Below are positions 1-7,376 of a stretch of 15,947 nucleotides of DNA, one piece after another (within the stretch, counting starts at the first letter, position 1; each line of letters opens with the position of its first letter). The notes under the pieces are model-generated. The model ran no database searches. It had not been told where the DNA came from and saw nothing but the letters and a program-made list of their open reading frames with translations. This stretch comes from Faecalicoccus sp. (GTDB lineage: Bacteria > Bacillota_I > Bacilli_A > Erysipelotrichales > Erysipelotrichaceae). The stretch is taken from NCBI GenBank assembly GCA_017941505.1, contig JAGAWH010000060.1, positions 1 through 15,947 of the forward strand. Direction: 5' to 3'. The position numbers were made by a program, and so were the translations under genes.

Positions 1-1032
1 AAACGCATCAATCTGAAGTTGATTGTTGCAACCGGTGGTCTGATGGCAGGTCTTGCGGTATTCTCAATGTCGCTGTTTAGTACTCCGTTTTTATTCTATA
101 TCGCGGCAATCATAGCCGGTATCGGATATGCGTGTTGTGCAACGATTACTATCAATACGGTATTGATTAACTGGTTTCATAATAAATTATCGACAGTAAC
201 CGGTGTTGCGTTTAGCTTCTCAGGTGCTGCGGGTGCCCTGATGGGTCCGGTATTTGCCTCTGTCATTCAATCTGCGGGATGGCGTGTCGGCTATATGGCT
301 ATGGGAATCATCATTATTATTCTAACAGTTCCAACCGGATTGTTTATTCTTCAAAAAAGTCCGGAAGATGTCGGATTAAATCCATATGGATATAAAGAAA
401 TCGACCAGGATTTAGTAGCTCAGTCTCAATATCGTAACAATGGTATGAAAAACGGTGCTATTATGTTGATCATCTTTACGATGTTGACATCCATGATCGC
501 AAACTTCGGGTCTCATGTATCTGCTTATATGTCGACGTTGAATTATGATGCCGCTACAGCTGCTTCAGTACTCTCGCTCAGTATGATTTCTAATGTATGT
601 ACCAAATTAGTATTAGGTGCGTTAGCAGATAAAATGGGAACCTTTAAAGCTTTATGGCTGTATTCTATTTTCCCGATTATCGGAATTATCATGTTCATGT
701 TTGTACCGACAGGTGCCTCAATCTTCCGTATTATTGCACCGTTATGTTTTGGTTCGATTTATGCCCTGGCAGCGGTTGGCCCTTCAATCGGAGGCAGGAA
801 ATTTGTCAGTGACGAAGAGTATTCATCCAAGTATGCGACAGCCAGTCTGGCTGGTTTTGTCGGCGGAGCTGTGATGATTGCGTTATACGGAAGCTTATAT
901 GATATTTTTGGTACTTATACGGTTTCATTGATGACAGCTTTGGTCTTTGCGGTAGTTGTATTCCTAATGCTGGCATTTGTAAATATGCGCTATAACAGTT
1001 TAAAAATCAAATCGAAAAAAGAGGATGAATAA
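1..1032 (+). CDS. MFS transporter, 3' part (5' end cut by window)
   Basis: This encodes the last 343 residues of a major facilitator superfamily permease, a proton- or solute-coupled carrier of the cytoplasmic membrane. The frame is open from base 1, and the residues before the TTG at 19 (Lys-Arg-Ile-Asn-Leu-Lys) look like the basic cytoplasmic loop before TM3, so the gene begins upstream and TTG is not the start. About ten hydrophobic segments follow. A polar loop lies mid-protein (Pro-Glu-Asp-Val-Gly-Leu-Asn-Pro-Tyr-Gly, typical of oxalate/formate antiporter-like MFS proteins). The second-half copy of MFS motif A is visible (Gly-Ala-Leu-Ala-Asp-Lys-Met-Gly). The C-terminus is basic and cytoplasmic. 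The next gene, 38 bp on in the same direction, is a glycoside hydrolase without a signal peptide, which suggests uptake of a glycoside or oligosaccharide. The substrate cannot be told from sequence. Confidence 0.9.
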   Translation, partial: KRINLKLIVATGGLMAGLAVFSMSLFSTPFLFYIAAIIAGIGYACCATITINTVLINWFHNKLSTVTGVAFSFSGAAGALMGPVFASVIQSAGWRVGYMAMGIIIIILTVPTGLFILQKSPEDVGLNPYGYKEIDQDLVAQSQYRNNGMKNGAIMLIIFTMLTSMIANFGSHVSAYMSTLNYDAATAASVLSLSMISNVCTKLVLGALADKMGTFKALWLYSIFPIIGIIMFMFVPTGASIFRIIAPLCFGSIYALAAVGPSIGGRKFVSDEEYSSKYATASLAGFVGGAVMIALYGSLYDIFGTYTVSLMTALVFAVVVFLMLAFVNMRYNSLKIKSKKEDE

Positions 1033-1056
1033 AACAGGGGGAAAGCCTCTGTTTTT
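1031..1056 (+). terminator. Intercistronic hairpin with T-tail (terminator or attenuator)
   Basis: AAAACAGGGG pairs with CCTCTGTTTT (one G-T wobble) around a short GAAAG-type loop and runs into five T residues. It starts at the last base of the MFS stop codon and ends four bases before the Shine-Dalgarno of the GH43 gene. No promoter fits between them, so it is more likely a partial terminator or an mRNA stabiliser inside one operon than a full stop. Confidence 0.65.
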
Positions 1057-1070
1057 AATAGGAGTAGATG

Positions 1071-2480
1071 ATGAATCAAGTATTTAATCCATATTTACCG
1101 TTATGGGAGTTTGTACCCGATGGAGAACCGCATGTATTCGGAAAGCGATTATATGTGTATGGGTCTCATGATAAAACAAACGGTGATTCATTCTGCCAGC
1201 AGAATTACACCGTCTGGTCCTGTCCAATCGATGATTTATCCAATTGGACAAATCATGGGGAAACCTATCGCAAAACACAGGATCCTTTAAATAAAGATGG
1301 GAAATATGACCTGTTTGCACCGGATTGTGTTAAAGGAAAAGATGGCCGGTATTATTTGTTTTATTGTTTAAGTACTGTACCGGTGATCAGTGTTGCGATA
1401 TCCGAAAAACCGGAAGGCCCGTTTACATTCTATGGACATGTTCACTATGCCGATGGCAATTTGTTGAATGACTATATGCCTTTTGATCCGGCCTGTCTGG
1501 TAGATGATAATGGTAAGATTTATCTTTATTATGGCTTTGCGCCGGCAGGGGATATGGAATATCTGCGTGAAGTGATTCCGGCTGAATTATCTGAATATGC
1601 GATGGTATGTCAGCTTGCTGATGATATGTTGACTGTATCACGCGCACCTAAGCCGCTTATTCCTTCCGGCTTACATTCCAAGGCAACATCTTTTGAAGGC
1701 CATGGTTTCTATGAAGCATCCTCCATTCGCAAGTATAACGGACTGTATTATTTTATGTATTCATCCAATCGGTCGCATGAACTTTGTTATGCGATAAGTC
1801 AATATCCGGATAAAGAGTTTGTTTATCAAGGTATTTTGATTTCGAATGCGGATCTCGGGTTTAAGGGGAATCGTATTCCGCGAAACTGGATTGGCAATAA
1901 TCATGGCAGCATCGCCTATATCAACGGCAATTACTATATTTTCTATCACAGACAGACAAACGGTACACAATTCTCACGTCAGGGATGTGCCGAGCGCTTA
2001 ATGATGAATGAAGACGGTACTTTTAAAATGGCAGGGATGACAAGCTGCGGCTTAAATGGGGCACCTTTGATTGCACAGGGATCGTATCCGGCAGCCATCG
2101 CATGTTATCTTACCAATCGCAATACCTTAACAAAAATTGACTATGATAATCCGATGATCGATAAGATTCCGCGTATTGTATGTACACCGTATGAATCCTA
2201 TATTTCACATATCTGTGAGAATACGGTTATTGGGTATAAGTATTTTAATTACATCGATGTTAAGCGCTTATACTTAGAAATCCGCGGCGAATTCTATGGC
2301 AAAATTTATGTTTCCGAGAAACGGGATACCCGCTATATCGGTGAAATCAATGTTCAAATGCGGGATGATGATTGGCAGCTTGCGATTATTACCCTTCGCT
2401 GTTCCAATGGCAAAAAACCTCTGTATTTGCATTTTGATGGTGTAGGAAGCCTTGATTTAAAAACAATTCTCTTTAAATAA
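1071..2480 (+). CDS. Glycoside hydrolase family 43 protein (cytoplasmic)
   Basis: This is a 469-residue GH43-type five-bladed beta-propeller, a family of arabinofuranosidases, xylosidases and arabinanases that release arabinose or xylose from plant glycans. The three expected acidic residues can be placed: Asp17 in Pro-Asp-Gly-Glu-Pro-His-Val (general base), Asp139 in Phe-Asp-Pro-Ala (pKa modulator) and Glu215 in Tyr-Glu-Ala-Ser-Ser-Ile-Arg (general acid), followed by Asn-Gly-Leu-Tyr-Tyr. His278 in Asn-Asn-His-Gly-Ser matches the metal-binding histidine of the propeller centre. The last 120 or so residues form a separate beta-rich part. There is no signal peptide, so it probably acts on short oligosaccharides brought in by the upstream transporter. 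I chose ATG 1071 rather than 1068 because AGGAG (1060-1064) lies 6 bases before it and only 3 before the other. The exact substrate is not predictable here. Confidence 0.88.
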   Translation: MNQVFNPYLPLWEFVPDGEPHVFGKRLYVYGSHDKTNGDSFCQQNYTVWSCPIDDLSNWTNHGETYRKTQDPLNKDGKYDLFAPDCVKGKDGRYYLFYCLSTVPVISVAISEKPEGPFTFYGHVHYADGNLLNDYMPFDPACLVDDNGKIYLYYGFAPAGDMEYLREVIPAELSEYAMVCQLADDMLTVSRAPKPLIPSGLHSKATSFEGHGFYEASSIRKYNGLYYFMYSSNRSHELCYAISQYPDKEFVYQGILISNADLGFKGNRIPRNWIGNNHGSIAYINGNYYIFYHRQTNGTQFSRQGCAERLMMNEDGTFKMAGMTSCGLNGAPLIAQGSYPAAIACYLTNRNTLTKIDYDNPMIDKIPRIVCTPYESYISHICENTVIGYKYFNYIDVKRLYLEIRGEFYGKIYVSEKRDTRYIGEINVQMRDDDWQLAIITLRCSNGKKPLYLHFDGVGSLDLKTILFK

Positions 2481-2603
2481 GACGTTTTAATGTATCAGAT
2501 ATTGTGTTAACAAATTTATTTTTTTGAAAATTAAAAAATTAACGAGAATTATCAAAAAAATTTATTATTTATTTGGGGTTTCTTCAAAAGAAAACATTTC
2601 AAA

Positions 2604-2632
2604 TTGCGAAAAAAGTGTTTTTATTGGATAAT
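2604..2632 (+). promoter_or_regulatory. Candidate sigma-A promoter of the Nudix gene
   Basis: TTGCGA (2604-2609) and GATAAT (2627-2632) are separated by 17 bases and lie 34 bases before the Nudix start, downstream of a very AT-rich stretch (about 2500-2600) that could act as an UP element. I see no clear terminator for the GH43 gene in 2481-2600. Confidence 0.5.
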
Positions 2633-2666
2633 ATTAACATAGTTATACAGAAAGGAGTTCGACAAG

Positions 2667-3293
2667 ATGCCAGATTTAAAAGATAAGGACCTTGTCTGGA
2701 AACTGGAGAACACCAAACACATTGTTAAGGACGCATGGATTGATTTTAGAAGGGAAACCTATCGCATGCCGGATGGAAAGGTATATGGGCCATTCTACAA
2801 CTACAGTCGTAGAAGTTATGCCGTCATCGTTGCCAGCGATGTGTCTGGAAGATTTTTATGTGTTCGCCAATTCCGTCATGGAATCGGTCGTGTTACGACA
2901 GAATTTCCGGCCGGAGGAATTCGTTTTTCCGGTAAGCATGAGTACGTAAACAAAAGAGAAAATGAAAGTGGTTTGGTAGAGTCACCATTGGATGCTGCCA
3001 AACGTGAACTGCTGGAGGAAACAGGATATACGTCCGATCATTGGGACTATATGATGATGATTCCTGCCGAGGCAACACTATCCGATAATTATGCGTACAT
3101 TTATCGTGCCAAAAACTGTAAGAAAACCAAAAAGCAGGATTTAGATGCTTCCGAATTTGTAGAAGTTGTCAAATACTCTGCTGAGGAAATTGATGATTTG
3201 ATCAGCCGGGGTTTATTCCCGCAGGCTATTCATGTGTTGGCCTGGTTATTAAATGAAAAAATTGAAAATCAGGGAAGACACCATAAATTCTAA
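2667..3293 (+). CDS. Nudix hydrolase, ADP-ribose pyrophosphatase type
   Basis: This 208-residue protein probably hydrolyses ADP-ribose or a related nucleoside diphosphate sugar to AMP and a sugar phosphate in the cytoplasm, with magnesium. Order of parts: an N-terminal beta region, the ADP-sugar pyrophosphatase signature Arg-Gln-Phe-Arg (about 71-74), then Glu-Phe-Pro-Ala-Gly-Gly (79-84), then the Nudix helix Ala-Ala-Lys-Arg-Glu-Leu-Leu-Glu-Glu-Thr-Gly-Tyr (110-121), with metal ligands Glu114, Glu117 and Glu118. The Nudix box is interrupted: about 15-20 extra charged residues (86-104) lie between Pro-Ala-Gly and the helix, where the family normally has a short loop. The start has a clear AAAGGAG (2651-2657) 9 bases upstream. 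It is flanked by its own promoter and terminator, so it is probably a single-gene unit with a housecleaning role. Confidence 0.88.
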   Translation: MPDLKDKDLVWKLENTKHIVKDAWIDFRRETYRMPDGKVYGPFYNYSRRSYAVIVASDVSGRFLCVRQFRHGIGRVTTEFPAGGIRFSGKHEYVNKRENESGLVESPLDAAKRELLEETGYTSDHWDYMMMIPAEATLSDNYAYIYRAKNCKKTKKQDLDASEFVEVVKYSAEEIDDLISRGLFPQAIHVLAWLLNEKIENQGRHHKF

Positions 3294-3303
3294 GATAATA
3301 TAG

Positions 3304-3330
3304 ACAGCTGTGAAAATCAGCTGTTTTTTT
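3304..3330 (+). terminator. Rho-independent terminator of the Nudix gene
   Basis: ACAGCTG (3304-3310) pairs with CAGCTGT (3318-3324) around a 7-base loop and is followed by a run of seven Ts. It lies 10 bases after the Nudix stop codon. Confidence 0.85.
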
Positions 3331-3342
3331 ATATTTTGTATG

Positions 3343-3371
3343 TTTCCATCTTGGCATAGATAGGGTATACA
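3343..3371 (+). promoter_or_regulatory. Possible promoter of the WYL regulator gene
   Basis: TTTCCA (3343-3348) and TATACA (3366-3371) have a 17-base spacing and lie between the Nudix terminator and the regulator start. Both boxes are imperfect, and a second AT-rich candidate (TATATACA near 3385) is close, so the exact promoter is uncertain. Confidence 0.35.
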
Positions 3372-3406
3372 AGGCATGGTAAAGTATATACAGTAGAGGA
3401 AATCAT

Positions 3407-4378
3407 ATGGAAAACGAAAGGAAATTAATCATTTTATATATTCTGCAGATCATGGAAAAATATTCCGATGCGAATCATTATTTAACCCAAAAGGACATTA
3501 TTGAAATTCTTGAAAAAGAGTATGGCATAACGGCTGAAAGAAAATCCATAGCGCGTCATCTATCGGTGTTAGAACAGATGGACTTTGGGGTATGTACAAC
3601 AAAGAATGGCAGCTATATGCAGGAAAGACCCTTCAGTGATGCTGAATTGCGATTATTGATTGACGGAGTACTTGGAAGCCGATATATCAATGAAAAACAT
3701 TCTTATGATTTAATTCAAAAGCTATCTGACTTATCCAGCCAATACTTTAAGAAACGGATACGTAATATATATGCGATCAAAGAATTCAGCAAGACGGATA
3801 ATCAAGAATTATTCTTAAATATAGAAATTATTGATGAAGCCATTGATCATAATAAACAAATTGAATGTGTCTACAATAAGTATGGGCAGGATATACAGAT
3901 GCATAAATCATCTACGATGAAATTGAGCCCGTACCAATTTCTTCTCCATAATCAGCGCTATTATCTCATGGCCTATAACGAGAAATGGGACCGTATGGGA
4001 TATTATCGTGTAGATCATATGACGACTGTTAAAGAGACTTCCTTTTTACGAACGGATATTCGACGGATTCCGGGATTCGAAAAGGGAATCAATTATCGCG
4101 ATTTATCCTGTTACAGACCGTATATGTTTGCCGATAAGGCAGAACAAATCACTTTTATTACTGAAGAGTGGATGTTGGATCATGTAGTCGATTGGTTTGG
4201 CAGAAACATACATGTCAACCAAATAGGGACTAAATTGGAAATTACCCTGTATGCCAGCCCGGAAGCGATCAAATATTGGGCCATGCAGTACGGATTATTT
4301 GTCGAGGTTATAAAACCGGAATATTTAAGAAATGCGATTAAAGAAAATCTACGGGCAGCACTTTCCGTATACGAGTAA
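3407..4378 (+). CDS. WYL-domain transcriptional regulator
   Basis: This is a 323-residue transcription factor of the helix-turn-helix plus WYL type. Residues about 1-75 form a winged helix (Leu-Thr-Gln-Lys-Asp-Ile-Ile-Glu followed by Ser-Ile-Ala-Arg-His-Leu). About 140-210 is the WYL fold, with Leu-Ser-Pro-Tyr-Gln-Phe (173-178), Tyr-Tyr-Leu-Met-Ala-Tyr-Asn in place of the Trp-Tyr-Leu triad, and Tyr-Tyr-Arg-Val-Asp-His (199-204), including the conserved ligand-binding arginine. The last 90 or so residues match the WCX extension. WYL domains bind ligands, often nucleic acid or nucleotides, and tune DNA binding; the ligand here is unknown. AGAGGA (3395-3400) sits 6 bases before ATG 3407. Two genes follow in the same direction without a terminator, so it probably heads a small operon and may regulate it. 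Confidence 0.87.
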   Translation: MENERKLIILYILQIMEKYSDANHYLTQKDIIEILEKEYGITAERKSIARHLSVLEQMDFGVCTTKNGSYMQERPFSDAELRLLIDGVLGSRYINEKHSYDLIQKLSDLSSQYFKKRIRNIYAIKEFSKTDNQELFLNIEIIDEAIDHNKQIECVYNKYGQDIQMHKSSTMKLSPYQFLLHNQRYYLMAYNEKWDRMGYYRVDHMTTVKETSFLRTDIRRIPGFEKGINYRDLSCYRPYMFADKAEQITFITEEWMLDHVVDWFGRNIHVNQIGTKLEITLYASPEAIKYWAMQYGLFVEVIKPEYLRNAIKENLRAALSVYE

Positions 4379-4410
4379 GTTAACATGATGTCCCGTTTTC
4401 GGTACATACC

Positions 4411-4441
4411 ATTATTTACCCTTATGTTGGAGGGTAATAAT
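4411..4441 (+). promoter_or_regulatory. Hairpin covering the ribosome binding site and start codon
   Basis: ATTATTTACCCT (4411-4422) pairs with AGGGTAATAAT (4431-4441) with one bulged T, leaving an 8-base loop (TATGTTGG). The 3' arm and loop hold the Shine-Dalgarno GGAGG (4429-4433) and two bases of the ATG at 4440. In RNA this would hide the initiation region of the next gene. As DNA it is also an inverted repeat that could be an operator. Confidence 0.5.
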
Positions 4442-5096
4442 GATGGATGCAGAAAACACAAACTTCAAAAGATTAATTTCCGGAAATGATAAATATACCG
4501 CTGATGATACTCCGTTATCATGCCTGGTTGAATTGGCTGATGAATGGATAGAGGATACATCGCAATTATATTGGGTAGTGAACAAAAAAAAGAAGATGAA
4601 TCCGTATACTCATCTTCATTGTTTGGCTGAGCGGGTATACCCAAAAAAATATATAACACATTTTGTGATTCATGATTATGCATCATGGTACCTGAAAAAT
4701 GAGTTTATATTTTTTAAAAGGGTATTTCATCTTCAAAACCAAGATCTTAAGGATTGTTCGGTTTTGGCTTATTATTTTTTTAAAGCCATAGTACCGAATC
4801 ATGCAAAGTATAAGGAATACTTTGATGAGAAGCTGGATCAATCAAATTCCATAGCGTTTGAAGAGCGAATTTGTTTTAATCTGGCATTTCTTTTATCCTT
4901 TGCGACCTTATCTTTACCATATCCTTTTATCTTCGTGAATCCGTATACATATATATCTAGATCCAGATATGATAAGTTTCTGTATCTGGTCAATGGGATC
5001 AACAATATCGGTAATCATATTTATATCATTCATATCGGACCCGATGATGTCATTCTGGAAGCACAGGAAAAAGAAACATCAGAACAGAAATTATAG
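4440..5096 (+). CDS. Hypothetical protein between WYL regulator and nitroreductase
   Basis: I do not recognise this 218-residue protein. It has an acidic N-terminus, a short lysine run (49-52), many aromatic residues (Tyr, Phe, Trp) through its middle, and one strongly hydrophobic stretch at about 143-168 that may be a buried helix or a membrane segment. No signal peptide, zinc motif or catalytic signature stands out. GGAGG (4429-4433) lies 6 bases before ATG 4440; ATG 4443 is also possible. It starts 61 bases after the regulator and ends 37 bases before the likely nitroreductase start, so it is probably in the same transcript. Real coding is supported by its length, its ribosome binding site and its fit into the gene order, not by similarity. 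Confidence 0.7.
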   Translation: MMDAENTNFKRLISGNDKYTADDTPLSCLVELADEWIEDTSQLYWVVNKKKKMNPYTHLHCLAERVYPKKYITHFVIHDYASWYLKNEFIFFKRVFHLQNQDLKDCSVLAYYFFKAIVPNHAKYKEYFDEKLDQSNSIAFEERICFNLAFLLSFATLSLPYPFIFVNPYTYISRSRYDKFLYLVNGINNIGNHIYIIHIGPDDVILEAQEKETSEQKL

Positions 5097-5133
5097 TATT
5101 GAAAATAATTTTAAATTCAATGAAACTATAAAT

Positions 5134-5925
5134 ATGAACAACAATCTATACCCTATGATTTTCAAGCGTAAATCATATCATACCTTTAAGGACACTAAGA
5201 CAAAACGCTATTACAGTGAAGACTATCATATTTCAGATGAGGAATATGAAGCAATCAAAACTGCCTTTCTATCCTTCGAGCCTTTATATCCGGATATTCA
5301 TGTAGAGATGCGATTTATTGACAATGATGAAACAACCTGTAAAAGAGGGCAGGAGAAAGTAATCGGTCTTTACAGCGAAGTGAAGGATAATTATTTGATG
5401 AATATCGGCTATATAGGTGAACAGCTCGATTTGTATCTGGCCTCGATGAATATCGGAACCCTTTGGTTTGGACTTAATAAGGCAGAAATGCCGGATTATC
5501 ATGGTTTGAAATACGTCATTATGATTGCGATCTGTAAAGTTCCGGAACATAGCTTTCGAAAGGATATGTTTAAATCCAAAAGAAAGAATATCGATGAAAT
5601 TTGGAAGGGAGAATCAATGGATGGTGTAACAGATATTGTCCGTTTTGCGCCCAGTGCCTGTAATACACAGCCATGGATTATAGATCATGAAGATGATTGT
5701 CTGATTGTATTTCGTTATAAAAGCCCGAAACGAAAATGGGTGATGCCTGTTGAAGGAGTCGTTCATTTTAATCATATTGATATTGGAATCTTTCTGTGTT
5801 TTCTTGAGCTGTGCCTAAACCATGAAAACATAAAGTTTGAAAGAGAATTATTCATTGACAATAAAAATGAGGAAATGAATTTAGCCGCAAAATATAAATT
5901 GTTTCCGGTGTTAGCGCCAGGCTAA
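5134..5925 (+). CDS. Nitroreductase-family protein, C-terminal end altered by IS21 insertion
   Basis: This is an FMN-dependent nitroreductase-like protein of the TM1586 kind, 263 residues from ATG 5134. Its N-terminus has Ile-Phe-Lys-Arg-Lys-Ser-Tyr-His-Thr-Phe, matching the phosphate-binding Arg/Lys-x-Ser of the fold. Further on are Gly-Thr-Leu-Trp-Phe-Gly-Leu and the signature Ala-Pro-Ser-Ala-Cys-Asn-Thr-Gln-Pro-Trp (172-181). Such proteins reduce nitro or quinone compounds with NAD(P)H; the substrate is unknown. The frame is open back to 4969, but homology-like sequence begins near 5134. No good ribosome binding site precedes it, so the start is uncertain and may depend on coupling to the upstream gene. 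The IS21 element enters at codon 258: the original ending was Phe-Pro-Glu-Ile-Asp-stop (stop now at 8268-8270) and is now Phe-Pro-Val-Leu-Ala-Pro-Gly-stop. The protein is therefore practically full length and may still work. Confidence 0.82.
   Translation: MNNNLYPMIFKRKSYHTFKDTKTKRYYSEDYHISDEEYEAIKTAFLSFEPLYPDIHVEMRFIDNDETTCKRGQEKVIGLYSEVKDNYLMNIGYIGEQLDLYLASMNIGTLWFGLNKAEMPDYHGLKYVIMIAICKVPEHSFRKDMFKSKRKNIDEIWKGESMDGVTDIVRFAPSACNTQPWIIDHEDDCLIVFRYKSPKRKWVMPVEGVVHFNHIDIGIFLCFLELCLNHENIKFERELFIDNKNEEMNLAAKYKLFPVLAPG
5905..5908. repeat. Target-site duplication of IS21 element, left copy (CCGG)
   Basis: CCGG directly precedes the left tip TGTTAGCGCCAG and is repeated directly after the right tip at 8256-8259. 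Four-base duplications are known for IS21-family insertions. The rebuilt target is the palindrome TTTCCGGAAA. Confidence 0.8.
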
Positions 5926-6038
5926 TTTAGCCACTCAGCGCCAAACTATTTTGACCAAACTCAGCCAAATTAAAACGGCCACTATTACATAATTGTTTCA
6001 AACCTTCTAGAATTGTTGGTGACCAAACGCAACAATTT
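5909..6038. repeat. IS21 left end with multiple short repeats
   Basis: After the 12-bp tip, short related motifs recur: AGCGCCA at 5913 and 5937, TTTTGACCAAA near 5949-5959, AGCCAAATTAAAA near 5963, and TGACCAAACGCAACAATTT at 6020-6038. The same motifs occur inverted in the right end. IS21 elements are known to carry several transposase-binding repeats in each end. AATTGTT (6011-6017) and AACAATT (6031-6037) also form a hairpin just before the istA ribosome binding site, which could limit translation of read-through transcripts. Confidence 0.75.
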
Positions 6039-6050
6039 AAAAGGAGGATA

Positions 6051-7376
6051 ATGAAAACAAATAGAGATGATAATGGCCTACAAGATATGGTAACACAGGC
6101 CATTGAAGAAATGAAAGCTGAATACGGGGATAAATTTGATATTGATCATATTAATCTCGCAGAGCTGGGAAGACGTACAAATCTGCCCAGACACCTACTC
6201 AGACGTCTTAAGAAAAATAACTTTATAGTCATGCCTCACGGTAATACAGGCCGTAAGGCTAACAACACTGTGCTGACCGGATATACCGGTGTAATTGATG
6301 ATTACCTCAGAAAAAGTGTTACGAATTCTGAAGTAATTTATGACCGTATCAAGGAATTAGGATACTCCGGCAGTAAAAGCACGCTCAAATATTACATTGC
6401 AGCTCATGAAAATCTAGTCCCTGCGCAAAGGCAGACAATCAGCCCACAGGGTAATCGTGGCCGCCGTTATCAGACCGGTCCCGGTGAATCATATCAGATG
6501 GACTGGGGCTTTGTGAAAGTTACTAAACCGGATGGCAGCAGTACATACCGTGCCGCCTGCTTTGCGATGATCTGCCACCACTGTGGAGAACGATATATAG
6601 AATTTTTTCCCGATGCCAAGCAGGAGCATCTTTTTATAGGAATGATCCATGCCTTCATTTATATGGGAATTCCTAAAACCGTTCTGACGGACAACATGAA
6701 AAGCGTTGTGACAGGGCGCGGGCCAGATGGCGATCCTATCTGGAATAAAGATTATGAAGAATTCATGAATGTCATTGGTTTTAAGACCAAGCTGTGCAAA
6801 GTCGCTCATCCTTTTACTAAAGGAAAAGTAGAACGCCTTGTAAGATTCGTCAAAGAAAATTTTCTAGCCGATCGTATATTCGGCAATATAACTGATCTTA
6901 ACTACGAGGCCCTGAGATGGTGTAACAAGCAGAATGGGAAATATCATAAGGCAGTTGACTGTGTACCGCATGACAAGCATTTGGAGGAATGCAGTAACCA
7001 AACAGCTGTTCTGACAATGAATCACGACGTGATGAAGTATCTATGCCCTATGAGAAGAATCAGTTATGACGGCTTCGTCAACTATGAAGGCAGAAGATTT
7101 GGAGTCCCGTACTGGTATACGAAAAGGTTCTGCCGGATAAGAAGGGATGCCTATACGATCTATATTTACGACGATGAACTGACACAGGAACTGGTGCAGC
7201 ATAATGTAACCTGGAGCCGTAAGGACAGTTTCTGCAGGGACCAGTATGCCGTGATACAGCCAGAGGAGCATCCAAGCGTTCCGGTAAGGACCACCGTACA
7301 GCAGCTGGAAGAACCGGATCCTTCCTCTGCATTTGAAAAGTTCAATTTCGCAAAGGCGGTGAAGTGGGATGACTGA
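6051..7376 (+). CDS. istA: IS21-family transposase IstA
   Basis: This is a 441-residue DDE transposase that cuts and joins the element's ends, working with the ATPase IstB. The N-terminal 100 or so residues hold helix-turn-helix DNA-binding segments (Asn-Leu-Ala-Glu-Leu-Gly-Arg-Arg and on). The integrase core shows Asp151 in Gln-Met-Asp-Trp-Gly, Asp214 in Leu-Thr-Asp-Asn-Met and Glu261 in Lys-Gly-Lys-Val-Glu-Arg, the usual IS21 triad. A C-terminal beta-rich domain follows. AAGGAGG (6041-6047) lies only 3 bases before the ATG, a tight spacing that may lower expression. The stop codon overlaps the start of istB by 8 bases (ATGACTGA). Confidence 0.95.
   Translation: MKTNRDDNGLQDMVTQAIEEMKAEYGDKFDIDHINLAELGRRTNLPRHLLRRLKKNNFIVMPHGNTGRKANNTVLTGYTGVIDDYLRKSVTNSEVIYDRIKELGYSGSKSTLKYYIAAHENLVPAQRQTISPQGNRGRRYQTGPGESYQMDWGFVKVTKPDGSSTYRAACFAMICHHCGERYIEFFPDAKQEHLFIGMIHAFIYMGIPKTVLTDNMKSVVTGRGPDGDPIWNKDYEEFMNVIGFKTKLCKVAHPFTKGKVERLVRFVKENFLADRIFGNITDLNYEALRWCNKQNGKYHKAVDCVPHDKHLEECSNQTAVLTMNHDVMKYLCPMRRISYDGFVNYEGRRFGVPYWYTKRFCRIRRDAYTIYIYDDELTQELVQHNVTWSRKDSFCRDQYAVIQPEEHPSVPVRTTVQQLEEPDPSSAFEKFNFAKAVKWDD

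Noticed and set aside
2500..2600. AT-rich inverted repeats after GH43 as a terminator
   Set aside because: The possible stems are only A and T with many mismatches, so they do not make a convincing terminator.
4969..5133. Extended N-terminus of the nitroreductase
   Set aside because: It overlaps the preceding gene in another frame, has hydrophobic and basic sequence unlike the family, and lacks a ribosome binding site. Family-like sequence begins near 5134.
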